The notes under the pieces: model-generated
Seen by the model: the letters and a program-made list of their open reading frames with translations, nothing else
The model's database searches: none
What the model was told of the DNA's origin: nothing
DNA from: Cladorrhinum sp. PSN259
Lineage: Eukaryota; Ascomycota; Sordariomycetes; Sordariales; Podosporaceae
Reading direction: 5' to 3'
DNA length: 64,000 bases
Assembly (NCBI GenBank): GCA_033725935.1
Contig: MU867060.1
Span: 434,001-498,000 of the forward strand
Part shown: positions 1-11,717 of the stretch, piece by piece
How positions within the stretch are numbered: position 1 is the stretch's first letter
How the letters are laid out: every line of letters starts with the position of its first letter
Made by a program: the position numbers and the translations under genes

Positions 1-239
1 AATCACAGTTGCCGACCGCCCTGCAAAAAGACGCGGCAAGAATCCCCCGCCAGCTAAGGCATGTCCATCTGACCAGTAGGGATAGCGGACCACTCGTCCG
101 CCTGCAAGCTACAACAAGTCAATCTGCAAGTCGCGTCGTGTTCCCGTGCTTCTCTGGAGTTTGGACTGCAGATACTGCGACGCCAAGCTTCCCGGTTGTC
201 TGCAGTTAATCTGTTGCACAGGCTGCCGTCCCTGTCCAG

Positions 240-3200
240 ATGCCCACCCTCGCTGCCACTGCCGCTCCAGGCAGTAACAGTCAAGAGCACCACAACCACC
301 ACCACGGTCTTGCAGCTCCTGCTGTTATTGTAGCCGATGCCGATCTAGCCTCGGCCGCACGAAACACGACCACGACCGGACAGGATACTCCAAGCCATGG
401 CGCTGGCGTGTCAGTAACCTTCTCGGACCTGTCGAGCGAATTCTTGCAACTACATACAAATTTTGACGCCGGTCTACCCCAAACCAGCAACGGCACCTCA
501 CTTATTCCCCCTAATCCCGCGACGAACGCAGACCCACTCACCGTTGCAGCTGCATCACCATCATCGCAGCAACAAAAACGTCAACAGCACCAGCTTTCTG
601 CACAAGAGGCCTCTGGGCCCCGCGCCACGACCCCAACCACCTCCGCCCCATTACCTCGCTCGCGAAAGCCCTCACCTGGTCTTGCAGCGCGATTAAAAGC
701 TCTGGGCTTTGGCAGCGCGCGCAAACAAGCTTCGCCGCCGCCGCCATCTGTCAACGATTCCATCGGTCGTCTCCCGGAAGAGCAGCTTAGAAAACTTGAC
801 CAGGGTCACCAGGCAAACTCCACAGCTGCGGCGATCGAGCGGAGGGGTCGTCCCTGGAGGGGCGGTATAATACGGATTCCCTCGAGATCGAGTCTGAAGT
901 CCGACAAGTCTCACGGCAAGGCAGCAACCGACGACCTTTCTGACGAGCTCCCGAGTGCCGTGAGCACACCAGTGACACCGCAGTTGATTCTCCCAGAAAT
1001 CGCCGCCATCCAGCCGTTAGATATGGATACAATCAAGTATAGGCTCCCTGATCACATGAATGGCAATGGTGTTAAGGCGCAGCTCGATATCCGAGAAGCG
1101 CATCTTGCGAGAGATACACGGCCGCCCCAGATATCCGAGATTCCACCACCACCTGTTCCCAAAGACACGCCACCACCAACACCGCGCACCGTTCATCCGA
1201 CGACGCCCGCCACGAGCTCTGTCGAACCTTTTAATCCTGATTCCCTCACGTTCAACCCCCTGGGTCTCCAGCGTCCTGGTTCTATTTATACGCTATCACG
1301 AGCGTCGTTTGCCAATCAGCTCGCACAATTAACATCGCTCCAGTTGCCAGATGCCGAATCACTATCCAGCAAAGTTTCAGCCATCCCGACAGCGCACGCA
1401 GCTGCCAAGGCCTTAATTGGTGCTGCTGATCAGATTCGCGGTTGGATATACAAAGCTTCAGAGGTTATAGGTGGCCTGGAGAGCGATGACGATGTTGAAT
1501 GGGCGGCTGCCGGTGGACGTGAGGGTGTCGAGGATGTCGAGAATGCTATCATTCGCTTCGAGGAGTTGATTAAGGTCTACGTGGGCGCCATTGAGGAGGT
1601 ACAGTCACGAGTTGATATTGGACAAGTGTCACCCGATGATCTCCGAAGAGCCGTTGCACAGATGGAGGCAATTCTTGATGAGTGGGCAAAGATGCGTGGC
1701 ACCTTGCACAACGTGAAGGCGCAGGTGGAGATAGCTATGGAATGGGAGGAGTTGTGGAACATGGTACTTGGGGACATTCAAAATGAAATGGATGAACTTG
1801 GTCGGCTTGTGTTTGAGATGGAGGAAAGACGCCATAAGTCGGTAACGGGCGCAGCTCCCAGTGAAACACCAGCTGACAACTGGGATCTCGAGACCATTGT
1901 CGAGGAGACGGCTCCGGCGCCCACCAGACTTCCTGTTGCGAATAATCGCTTCTCGCTTCCTCCATTTCCAGTCAGCCCAAGCTCGCCTTCGTTTGGAACC
2001 CCGGCAATCTCTCAGGATGACTCGAGCCTCTTCGCCTTATTCGCACGATTGCAGCCTCTGAGAGCGTCACTTGATTTCTTGCCAATGAGATTGTCGGTCT
2101 TCGAGGCCAGGGCTGACAGCATATTTCCCACGGCCTGTGAGGAGTTGGAAATGCGACGTGCTGATCTCGATGCCGGCTATAGAAAACTCGAAAAGGATGC
2201 CGAGTCGCTGCGCAAGGAGCTTGGTGAGGACCGTTGGATTTTGGTTTTTCGCAACGCTGGACGACAGGCTCAGAAGATGTACGAGTCGGTTGAGCGAAGC
2301 GCAGCGGCTGTGCGTGACGCCCTCGACTCGGGACTTCACCTCACAAACCAGCCTGCCATGGCAAAGAAGATCGAGAGCTATGAGACTAAGAAGACTCATT
2401 ACGGTGGCGCTGTTGAAAGGGTGTTGACTATCATCGATAAGGGGGTGAAGGATAGGTTTACCGTGAACGGCGAAATCGTACGCTTGCATACGGAAATGCA
2501 AGCAAAATGGGACGAGCTAAAAGAACGCATGGTCGAGCTCGATGCGTCACTCGAGAGGCTTCATGCCAATCGGAAGGGCCAGCACATGAGAGATTCTGTT
2601 TCCAGCCTGCTTTCTAATGATCGATCCACAACTGCAGGAAGTGGACACGCGACACCTCAAACTTCACCGCCGTCCTCTGTGATCATGTCTAACAAAGCCT
2701 CGGGCAGCTCCACCAACCTCAACAGCGTGAAGTCCAGATCTACAAGCGGTGAAAACCACTTGCCCAAGCCTGGGAGCCGAAGGCAGTCCCTCCTACCTGC
2801 TCCAACGGGCCAGTTGGCTCGTAAGCCTGTTGCCTCAAGAACGTCGACCCTGTCAGTGCCCTCTAGGGAAGGGTCAGCTACACCGACTGGAAATCGATCG
2901 TCACGACCGACATCAGCGTTGGGCAATCGGCCTAAGTGGAACGGCTCAACCAATCTTGCGGACGTTGACACGGGCCACAACTTTAAACCCCTCACCCTCA
3001 CCACACCAAGCCCTTACGCAAAACGAGCTCCTACTCCGAGCCGCTCTGCGTCGGCCATAACACCATCATCTTCTGCTTCCAAGCTCCCAACAATTAGCAG
3101 TAGAAGTCCATTCAACCGGTCTGGATCGGAACCACCCTTTCTTATGGACGATACCACTCCTTCCAAACCCGCTTCCACTCCCTCACTTTTATCGTTTAGG

Positions 3201-3554
3201 GAGCGTCTTGCGTCGACTCCGGGATCATTCTCCCAGCACTCACTGCTTAAGCCCAGACTTGCCTCTCAGGAGTCGATCCAGGCCTTGAGTAACAATAGGC
3301 GTGCATCATTGCAGCCACCAAGGCCCCTTGAGGCTTCCCCAGATGCTCACGTCACGTCCAGGCCGGCAAGCTCGCTTGCGGCTTCGAGGCGAGCCAGTCT
3401 GCTGCCTCAACCTAGGTCGTCGTCGAGGGCGGGGGTGACTGGTAGGGAAAGTCCTCAGGCTCTTGCGGGTGCCAGGTATGCATTTAGGAATAGCACCAGC
3501 TCGCTCGTCGCCGACACTAAGGCTAAGGATAATAGGCCGCGATGGAGGGCATGA
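240..3554 (+). CDS. KAR9: KAR9-family karyogamy / spindle-positioning protein
   Basis: Single exon, 1104 aa. In yeast, KAR9 links the plus ends of astral microtubules (through Bim1/EB1) to type V myosin and actin cables, orienting the spindle and moving nuclei. The conserved helical KAR9 region runs from about residue 348 (SIYTLSRASFANQL) to about 780 and contains long amphipathic stretches around EEVQSRVDIGQVSPDDLRRA. The first 340 residues are Pro/Ser/Thr-rich, and the last 320 are a basic Ser/Thr/Pro-rich tail. An SKLP tetrapeptide at 947-950 resembles an EB1-binding SxIP-type motif; this is inference. The ATG at 240 opens the frame, but it follows a CAG that could be a splice acceptor, so an upstream exon outside the window cannot be excluded. 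It converges on the ankyrin gene across about 1.1 kb. The family call is confident; the exact N-terminus is less so. Confidence 0.85.
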   Translation: MPTLAATAAPGSNSQEHHNHHHGLAAPAVIVADADLASAARNTTTTGQDTPSHGAGVSVTFSDLSSEFLQLHTNFDAGLPQTSNGTSLIPPNPATNADPLTVAAASPSSQQQKRQQHQLSAQEASGPRATTPTTSAPLPRSRKPSPGLAARLKALGFGSARKQASPPPPSVNDSIGRLPEEQLRKLDQGHQANSTAAAIERRGRPWRGGIIRIPSRSSLKSDKSHGKAATDDLSDELPSAVSTPVTPQLILPEIAAIQPLDMDTIKYRLPDHMNGNGVKAQLDIREAHLARDTRPPQISEIPPPPVPKDTPPPTPRTVHPTTPATSSVEPFNPDSLTFNPLGLQRPGSIYTLSRASFANQLAQLTSLQLPDAESLSSKVSAIPTAHAAAKALIGAADQIRGWIYKASEVIGGLESDDDVEWAAAGGREGVEDVENAIIRFEELIKVYVGAIEEVQSRVDIGQVSPDDLRRAVAQMEAILDEWAKMRGTLHNVKAQVEIAMEWEELWNMVLGDIQNEMDELGRLVFEMEERRHKSVTGAAPSETPADNWDLETIVEETAPAPTRLPVANNRFSLPPFPVSPSSPSFGTPAISQDDSSLFALFARLQPLRASLDFLPMRLSVFEARADSIFPTACEELEMRRADLDAGYRKLEKDAESLRKELGEDRWILVFRNAGRQAQKMYESVERSAAAVRDALDSGLHLTNQPAMAKKIESYETKKTHYGGAVERVLTIIDKGVKDRFTVNGEIVRLHTEMQAKWDELKERMVELDASLERLHANRKGQHMRDSVSSLLSNDRSTTAGSGHATPQTSPPSSVIMSNKASGSSTNLNSVKSRSTSGENHLPKPGSRRQSLLPAPTGQLARKPVASRTSTLSVPSREGSATPTGNRSSRPTSALGNRPKWNGSTNLADVDTGHNFKPLTLTTPSPYAKRAPTPSRSASAITPSSSASKLPTISSRSPFNRSGSEPPFLMDDTTPSKPASTPSLLSFRERLASTPGSFSQHSLLKPRLASQESIQALSNNRRASLQPPRPLEASPDAHVTSRPASSLAASRRASLLPQPRSSSRAGVTGRESPQALAGARYAFRNSTSSLVADTKAKDNRPRWRA

Positions 3555-4694
3555 TTTGTGTAGTATCATTGTTTTCTCCTTTGGCTTGTATTCCTGAGCG
3601 CTGCCTTTTTTGCAGGGTAGCAACAGCAGCGCTTTATGTTATTTGGGAGGGATTACGGCGCTTTGGGTTGGCGTTTTAATGAGGCAGCGTGTGTAGGGCC
3701 TTACGGTGGTACCTTTACTTGAATCAATTCTGACGATCAGGTGAAACCGGTGTGGCAGAAGGTTAAGTGGCAGGCAAAGGGAGAGGGAACATAGCGTTTT
3801 GATTTTCTTTCACTTCTTACTTTCTTTCCCCTCCTGTTTTTCTATTCTATTCTTTCCCTTACTTCTAGGCTGGTTCTATTAACCCCTTTTTCTTCTTGAA
3901 CTTTATCATTGATAGTCAAACTTCTCTTTTATACCCCCAAAGTTATTGGTTTCATTGTTTTTTTTTTCTGGTCTTGGAGTTTTTATTTCCATCCCCCCTC
4001 CATTTTTCTATCGTTTTTCACGGACATTTTCGGAATGGAGTTTCTTCAGGGGCTGGTGTAGCATGGGGATTTTTGTTGTAAGATTATTTCAAGATCATCA
4101 TCTTTACGAATCAGAGGAGAGAGAGAATGAAATTTATGGGATTCGTCGAAAAAGAAACTTGCCTAAGGATGCATGAAATTTTCTGGTGTGGGTGGAATGG
4201 CCGGTTTAGAAATCGATATGGGTAGGGAGGCAGGCATGTTTAGTTCATTTATGTAAGAAGGTACCAAACAAGATTGATAAGAGCGCTCTTTTTGGCTTTG
4301 ATAATAGCCGAATGGTAAATTCTGTTTAAATCCAACTTGGTGCTGTTGTTATGTTGTGGTGTGTCCTGGGTGGGAACACTTGAACATTCAGGGGTAATTC
4401 ACAGGCAAAAAGGGGCAAAAGTAAACAAATAAACGAGGCTTAGACAAGTCAAGACAAAGAACGGGTATGTCACTTAGTTACCATACAAACACCGTTTTGT
4501 ACCCTCAACTGCTGGCAAATGATAGGAAGACTGGACAGAAAGTAAATCTACCAACGATAAGAGAGACAGTCTGCAAAATAACGCAAATAAAGCAAACAAA
4601 AATCCATGAACGATAGCTATCCTCTACTAATTCGTCAAAGTCTTACATTACTGCCATTCATGTTCTTCCAGAGCGCAACTTTCCAAAGCCGATT
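3555..4694. other. Convergent 3' intergenic region
   Basis: About 1.1 kb between the stop codons of the KAR9 and ankyrin genes, presumably holding both 3' UTRs. It contains a strongly pyrimidine-rich tract at roughly 3800-4020 (CTTTC and TTCTATTC runs) and an A-rich stretch near 4540-4600. No open frame here resembles a gene. Confidence 0.6.
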
Positions 4695-7600
4695 TTAGTC
4701 CACCTTCCTTTCAGCAGGCAGGGGCCACGCAAAGCTAGCAGCCCGATCATTATATCTGTTCGACAATAAAGTCTCCCCTTTTCGCTTCTTAAACGGCAGC
4801 GAATTCGAAGATGTCTCGCCGGCATCACTCGAGCCCTCGCCATCATCACCGCTGCCAGCCTTTCTCTTGAGCGAAAAAGTGTACCGATTCTTCATATGAC
4901 CTTCTCCCAAGCGCTTGGCAACCAAGTTTGCAGAGTAAAGACTCACGAGCTTTCTCTTAGTGTCCTTTGTCTTCTCAAGAACCTCATTGCACAAGAAAAG
5001 CTTCTTGCCCGCAAGGCTGTATTCGATGTCCTGGCCAGGCTTCTTTACGAACGCCGTGGGGGCTTTATTCACGAGGGCCGCAACAGTCTCCTGATTGTTG
5101 CCACGGTACGCGTTGTTGTACCAGTTACCAGGACCGCTTGGCTTGATCTGTTCTGACATGTACAGGTCATGGATAACCTCAACAGGCGTCCGGCCGACTG
5201 CGTTCTCCAAAAGAAGCAAACTTGGGTCAAAGTCCAAGACTGCACGAACAAAGCTAACTTCTGCGTTTGTTGTTAGAAGAGTATGCAGCGGCGTGTTTCC
5301 GGCGCTGTCAAGCATCTGGAATGCTTGCTTGGCTGAGTCACGAGAAATGTTGATCAATAGCTGCATAACCTCAAGATTCTCCTCGGTGTTGGCAAACCTA
5401 AACTGGGCGCCCATGTGATAACTTTGCGTTGTCCGAAGGATCCAGGAATGTAGCGGCGTCTGACCTTGGTTGCGGAGGTTGTTACGTTCCTTGAGAAGTT
5501 GAACCAGTATTTGACGATCAAGGAGATCCAAAAGCGGCTTCAAGACGTCAGCGGTGGGTGTCCAGTGCAGAGCGGCATGTAAAATGTTGTTCCACTCGCT
5601 GTCCTTCGCTCTCTGATCAGCACCAGCCCCAATCAAAGTTTTGACGATATTGGTGCGACCAAGGCGGCAAGCCAGCAAAAGTGGTGTTGCGCCATTGGCA
5701 TCCTTGACATTGAGTAGGCTTGGGCAAGTCCTGACGAGATACGACACCAGGTCGTCAGCAGCTTTGCCCGGAACTGCGTATATGGCTGCGTGAAGAAGTA
5801 GATCACCTAGACCGTGTTAATTACCTGAACCAGGACTTGTCAAGAATTCCAACTTATACTTACTGTCTCTGTTAAGCCACTGCTTGATAGCACCCTCGAA
5901 TCCACCGGCGGACTGGGCAAGATGCTTTACCCTCGTGTCTCGCGCTGCCTTCGAACTGCAGAATGCGAGGTAATGTCGCAAAGGAGCATCACTCATGAAC
6001 CACTCGACACTCTCAATGCAGCCATTGACGGCAGCTATGAGAAGGGGGGAACTCGCAATGCCGCTTGGTTTGCTGACAGATTCATGGCCTGCCGTTGCCC
6101 AATCCCGTCGCTTTTTCCCATATACCGTCAATCCCTGATAGTATCTTGGCTTCTCAACCAATGCCACACCGGTGTTCTCGACCAATTCCTCTAAAGGCAG
6201 CCCAGCTCCAGCAATTCTGATAATCTCTGCAAGTAACTCGGTACGACCAAGTTTGATGGCTTCTTGGAAGACATTCTCTGGGAGCACGTAGATGCTAGGA
6301 TCTTTGATGCTTGAGTCCGAAGTTTCAGAGCTGAAGCGCTTACAAGCCTCTAAGATGAATTCGAGCCCTTTCTTGTCGTTTTTATAGATGACCTGTGTCA
6401 AAGGCGACCAACGGTCGCCACCGTGCGGATTGATCCGTTGAGGAAATGGTTGCAGCCGTTGCTTAACCAAATCCAATACCACTGTGTCTTCCAACGCGGG
6501 GCAAACCCAGTGGAGCAACTCCCAAGATTTTGTGCGACTGTTGACCTTCATCGAGACTTGTCCGATATTCTCAATAGTAAACTCTCCGCCAACAATCTCA
6601 CGGAATATGTTCAATTCGTTGTTATCACCGTCAATAGAGGCGTCATCATCAGATTGATCCACAAAATCATCGTCGGAGCCCATCCTGTACTGGGTCTTCG
6701 GCTTTGCCTCAGGTACATATTGAGCTTGTGCAATCTCAAGGATTGCCATCGCAACAGTAAGGTGACCGCGGAAGAATGCCACCGAGAAAGGATTGTTTTG
6801 GCTGCTGTCTTTCACTGCGATCTTGAGCGGTGCCTCCTTCTTCTCGTCATCCCAAGCCGTCAGAGTGAGTGTCTTGATCGTCTCCAAGTCTCCTCCCCAG
6901 GCAGCTTCAAACAACTTGATGTAGGCAATGTTCCTTGCCGCTGTCACGTCGTTCACATTATGGAAAGAAAATACGAACTTGTTAAGCTCCTGTTTCTCAT
7001 TTCCTGTAAACAGCTGATTGGTGAAATTTCTGAAGCCAGCCACGGCGCTCGGGTTTCTGTACTCTGGGAAGAGGTCACCGAATGTTTTGGCACCTCTGGC
7101 AAGTAAGGACTCTTTGACCTTTTCCAGCGTCGCAATTGCTTCTTGAATCGCAGCTTGCTTCTCAGCAATGCCGGAAGCATTCTCAAGCGCTTTCTTGGTC
7201 ATCTCATACTCCCTGAGCGCGGTTTGATGGGCAGCTTTGATCTTCTTGATTTCCCGCGAGACTTCCCAGTGCTGATAAGTGCCGTGCTCATATCCTGCGA
7301 GGAAATTGTCGAGACCTTTCCGAAGAGTGGGTAGGGTAGCACCCGACTCTCCCTTGTACTCCTGGAGTGCCTTGAGGTGCTTATTCACAAGGTCGAGGGC
7401 AGACTCGCCATTGACGGTGGAATAGTAATGCTGCATTTGAGAACGCGACTCCATAGTGACGGCGTTGGGGTCTGCGCCACGCTCGAGGAGTGCCAAAGCG
7501 GATGCAGGGTTGCTTGAGTTGATGGCAACGATGAGAGTCTGTTCTGTTGTCCTATGATACAGTGTTTGGTTGTTCTCAAATGTATTCAGCATACTCATGA

Positions 7601-10364
7601 TGTTGGTGGACTGTTTTGCTGCTTTAAGCCTGTTACACTTGTCAGTTCGGGGCTCGCTTCGCCGTTCAGGAAACAACATACCAAATCTCGAAATTAATAT
7701 GAGGCACAGCGCCCTGGTCGAGCAATTTGAGAACCAGAGCCAGATTTCCATTTTGAACGGCGACCTGCAGCGGTGTTTTTGACACAGACCAGGAAGATGG
7801 GAAGAGATTGTGATTGATGGCGGAATGTGTGCCAGTTGGATCGTTCTCCCAGAGACTCTCAAGGAGCGCCTCTGAGTTTTTCTCCACGTAGGAATGGAAA
7901 GCTGTTGTGCCGTTGAGATCGGCTTGAGCTGATGTTGCCCCGAGACTCAAAAGCGTCTTAGACATTTCCTTTGCCTTGGGCACGGGAAGGACGAGAGCCA
8001 GAACAAGTGTGAGAAGGGCACCAGATGGCTGCTTGCTGAGGTCCAGAAACTTGACAGGTAGAAGAACGTCTGCCCCATATTCCTGTAAAGCACTGAATCA
8101 GTATGTTGACTAGAGAGATCAGCTTGATTGCATTTACCTGACAGAGAGTCTTGACCACTTCGGTATGTCCCTCGACAATGGCAAAATGTAAAGCTGAGCA
8201 AGGCGTATCCCAAGCAATGACATTGATATCGTAGAAGTCCGGCTCCTCCTCATCCTCATCGAGAGCGAGATCCTCAGGCAACTTGGTCTCCTTTGAGCGA
8301 ACCTTGACGAATGACCCGGTAGCCATGCTTTCAGCTTCCTCGTCCGAACCCGCCCAATCCTCAGCATCATCCATCTCCTCATCCTCATCCTCATTATCAT
8401 CCATCTCGTCGTCATCCGCATCACGCTTACGCTTCTTACCATCGCCTTTTCGCTTGTATTCGTCCTCGCCCCCAGCCTTGTTCTCGCGGCGCCGCTGTTC
8501 TTGCTTCTCCTCATGCTCTGCCTCGTTAGTAATGCTCCTGGTCATGAGGATCTTCAGAATCTCAACGTCACCACGGGCAGCCGAAAGATGAAGTGCGGTT
8601 CTTCCATCGGCGAGGCGAGCAACGAGACGGGCCCCAGCATCAACGAGTAATTGCACAATTTGAGGGGTAGAGCTCATGACGGCAAGGTGAAGGGGTGCTC
8701 TGCCGGTGTAGTCCCTTGTATTAGGATCAGCGCCCTCCTGAGCAAGCCAATCGGAAACATGCTCGGCGTCTCCATCCACAATGGCCTGGCAGAGGCGAGC
8801 GGTATTGCCAACATATGCCATCTCAGTCCAATCGTCGTCGGTGAGGGGATTGAAAGAGCCAATGGACTGTCTGCCGGGATCGTCCTTCAGGAAGGAAATC
8901 TTGCCAGAGACGTAGATCTTGGCCTCCTCTTCGGCAATCTTTTTCTCCTCGTCTGTTTTTGGGATGGGGCAATACCCGCAGCAATCTTGCACGACATCCT
9001 CAACTCGGCCGAAGAAAGCTGGATGGCGATGGAGGTATACTTCCCTATCATCCGGCTGATTCCATTCCGCATTAAGAAGCAGATCCTTGGTGTAGCAGTG
9101 CTTTTCGATCCTCTTGGCATGGAATTTCGGTCCGTATGGAATGGTGAAGGTGTTGTAGTTCGACTCCTCCTCGACGTTCAGCCAGTCTGCGACTTCGTCC
9201 TCATGACTCTCCTTGATGTTGCCCGCAAGTGAGCGCAGCTGACGATGATAGTTGTTGACGGGAGGGCGCCCACGTTCCCGACGACGTTGATCTCTGTACG
9301 AATCTCGAGACGATGGAGTAGGAAGACGTTCAAGAACTAAAAGCCTGGCAAGACCGAGGGTCCTCTGAAAGCTCCTCTCGAAGATGGTGGGATCGACTCT
9401 GTTGCGGTCCAAATCAGGCCAATAAACTTCGAATCCTCTATGGCTGTACTTTGACAGACGGTTTTCGTAAGAGGGACTGCGACGGGATAAATCGATGTGA
9501 TTTATCTGAGTCATGAAAGACTGAAGGGCACGTGGGGTGCTCAAAACTTGCTTGCCATCGTAGGCAGCCCCCGAGCAGTCAATGTCGAAACCTGTGAGAA
9601 TTTCTGAGACAGATTTGTAGATTCGCAGGACAATTTGAATGTGGCGCGTGGGATACTGGCTGCAAATGGTGATTGCATGCTTGGTTCGGACCGTAGTTGT
9701 CTCGGTGAGAAGCGCATCACGGACCTGGGCCTCAATCTTCTTGATCTTCTCAATGGCCTCCTCCTCGCTGAGTCCATACAGAAAGAGATCAACATCACTG
9801 GCTGGTGAAAACTTCTCGTGATAGAACTCTCGAAGCCCACGCTTGGTGGCGTTATATTCCTGAGGAACCGGGAGAAGGCAGTTAGTGACCGAGCTCCCTG
9901 CAGCGACCACATTGCTCCTGATCATACTGTCAGTCTGAAACCCCACCTGATGGAAACGGCTTGTCTTACCAGTCAAGTTCGACGAGAGAAGATTCTGAGA
10001 AGACATTGAAGTTGCGCTGGAAGTCTTTGATGTTCTGAACAACGGCTGGCGATCCGTTCGGGCGTCGAACATCCTTGGGTAACGGCATGATGTATTTGGA
10101 TTTCTCTTCTTCTGGCTCGCGGGCCAAATCCCGCGCCCTGACCTTGAAGTCAGCTACCCCATCGGGAAAGAGAGGTAGCACATTGACATAAGGATCCTTG
10201 AGCAGCTCGTTGTTGGGCTCCTGGGCAAAAGCCTCACGGACATGAGCCTCGTACTTTCGATACGGCTCAAATAGCTGCGTCAAGGGTGTCTCTGGATGTT
10301 GAGAAAGATAGCTAGGAATGTCCACCAGAGGGACTGGAAGGGTTGGTGGTGCAATTGTCGCCAT
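4695..10364 (-). CDS. Nucleotidyltransferase-like / ankyrin-repeat protein, 1817 aa
   Basis: Five exons, complement(4695..5806, 5864..7629, 7682..8082, 8138..9917, 9970..10364), 5454 nt in frame. The introns are 52-57 nt with GTAAGA, GTAAAT, GTATGT and GTAAGT donors. Residues 133-255 look like a polymerase-beta-type nucleotidyltransferase core: GSS at 139-141, DVDLF with Asp173 and Asp175, then FDIDC with Asp243 and Asp245. A SPSYENRLSKYSHRGF segment follows, which is typical of this fungal/protist family. Ankyrin repeats follow (GRAPLHLAV, GRTALHLSA, CSALHFAIVEG, KTPLQVAVQNG, and in the last exon ATPLLLACRLGR, GQTPLHSW, GNTPLHTLL, GRTPVEVIHD). A very acidic and basic low-complexity insert (KRKRDADDDEMDD) sits between early repeats, and the C-terminus has bipartite KRK/KKRK nuclear-localisation-like clusters. 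Catalytic activity and substrate are unknown. The gene model is firm; the function is not. Confidence 0.85.
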
Positions 10365-11303
10365 TTTGTGTAATTCTTACCAGTGTTGGGGGCGACAATG
10401 ATAATCACTTGGAAGCAATAGCGAGGAGTGAAAGTTTAAAGAAAGGGGAAGAAACACATTTATAAAGGCCTATTATGTGTGACAACTCATGACAAGGTCC
10501 GTGGGATGCCGTTAGGGTGCCTACCAACGTGCAGAGCATTCGTTGATGTTAGCGCGACTTCGCGAGAAGCACGACCGAAATTGGGGGGTGCTGCCTGGAG
10601 GTAACGAGGGGCCTCCACACGAAGAGTGCGCGAAGTCCCGTGATGCCTGGAGAAGTGAGGTAATTATGGGAACAACTAAAAACCTCGTGGCTGGAAATGG
10701 GAATGATGCCTAAAAAGCTCAATGGGTTTGACATGGAAAGACTTGGACAACCTGAAATTCCTATGCATGAGGTGCCACGAATTTGAATTATGGGGAAGTG
10801 CAACCTGCATGCTCAAATGAGAATCGCTCAGCAGAAGCCTGCCAAGCTCCAGACCCGAAGCGACCTTAGGGGACCCTGCCGCAGCCACCTGAAGACTTGC
10901 ACTAGAAGGCATTCCGCACAGGGTATTTTGTTTTGAAAAGAGCTTCAGGGAATGGCGTGGAGAGAAATCGGACGCCGGTTTGTATGATATCCATGAAGAC
11001 AAGAGGCTCCCATAACTCACAGCCGTTCGTCGTCCCTCCAGCCCATCGTGGGCACAGTAAGCGTAGACCGCCGATTAAAAAAAAGGAAAAACATCAGGTT
11101 TATCTCTTACAGTGTATAACAGCATAACCTAGAACCAATCGTCCGGTTTCGCAAACATGCTATGGTTACAACAGACCCTCGCCGTCCCAAGAGGGCGAGC
11201 AAAATATGCCAGTGCTTCCCGGCACAACCCTTAACGCCGTATTCCGTAAATGAGTTTAATGTATCGTAGCGTCCATCCGTTCCTCGGTTTGTCACGATGT
11301 CTT
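10365..11303. other. Upstream region of the ankyrin gene and 3' side of V-ATPase f
   Basis: About 940 bp. On the minus strand a TATAAA-like element lies near 10459-10466, roughly 95 bp upstream of the ankyrin-protein ATG. The rest should include the V-ATPase f 3' UTR next to 11303. Open frames here show no family resemblance or plausible splicing. Confidence 0.5.
10457..10468 (-). promoter_or_regulatory. TATA-like element upstream of ankyrin gene
   Basis: Read on the minus strand the site gives CCTTTATAAATG, about 95 bp before the ATG at 10364. The spacing is compatible with a core promoter and a short 5' UTR. The assignment rests on sequence and position only. Confidence 0.3.
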
Positions 11304-11717
11304 CTATAGCGCAATGGCGCCTCGCCGGCTCTCGCGTACATTTAGAAGCCCTTGAAGGCCGCAGAAGACAAGGAATCCCTAGTACACAAACAACCAATGT
11401 CAGCAGAGTTCTTTTGTTGTAATCAGGTGTGTGTCTAGCGCGCAAAAGAGACATCACATACCACGTAGATGACAACAGCTGTGAAAACGGTGCCTGCAAC
11501 GGCGGGGCCATTTTTAGGATCCTCCTCGCCGCCGACGAGTTCCGGGTGGTTGGCTTTGAACAGGAAGCCCAGAGTGGTAAGAATGACGATCGCAAACATC
11601 GAGATCACGACGCTTTCACCTCGCATGTTAGTTTCACTGTCTCCGGTTTGGTGATAGGAGGTCGAAGGTTGCTACTCACCAGGACCATGCCTGCACAGCA
11701 CTGACAAGAGGCTTCAT
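11304..11717 (-). CDS. V-type proton ATPase V0 subunit f (yeast YPR170W-B / RNASEK-like)
   Basis: Three exons, complement(11304..11378, 11462..11612, 11680..11717), coding for 87 aa. The first exon is only 38 nt. Donors are GTGAGT and GTATGT; the acceptors chosen keep the frame and reproduce the spacing of the yeast protein YPR170W-B (about 85 aa). Diagnostic similarity includes MKPLVSAVQAW at the start, a first membrane segment (VVISMFAIVILTTLGFLF), the hydrophilic loop ANHPELVGGEEDPKNGPAVA, and a second membrane segment ending in LVFCGLQ with a short basic tail. It should sit in the membrane sector of the vacuolar proton pump. The homology to ribonuclease kappa is structural; ribonuclease activity is not implied. 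The gene is easy to miss because no exon exceeds 151 nt. Confidence 0.85.
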
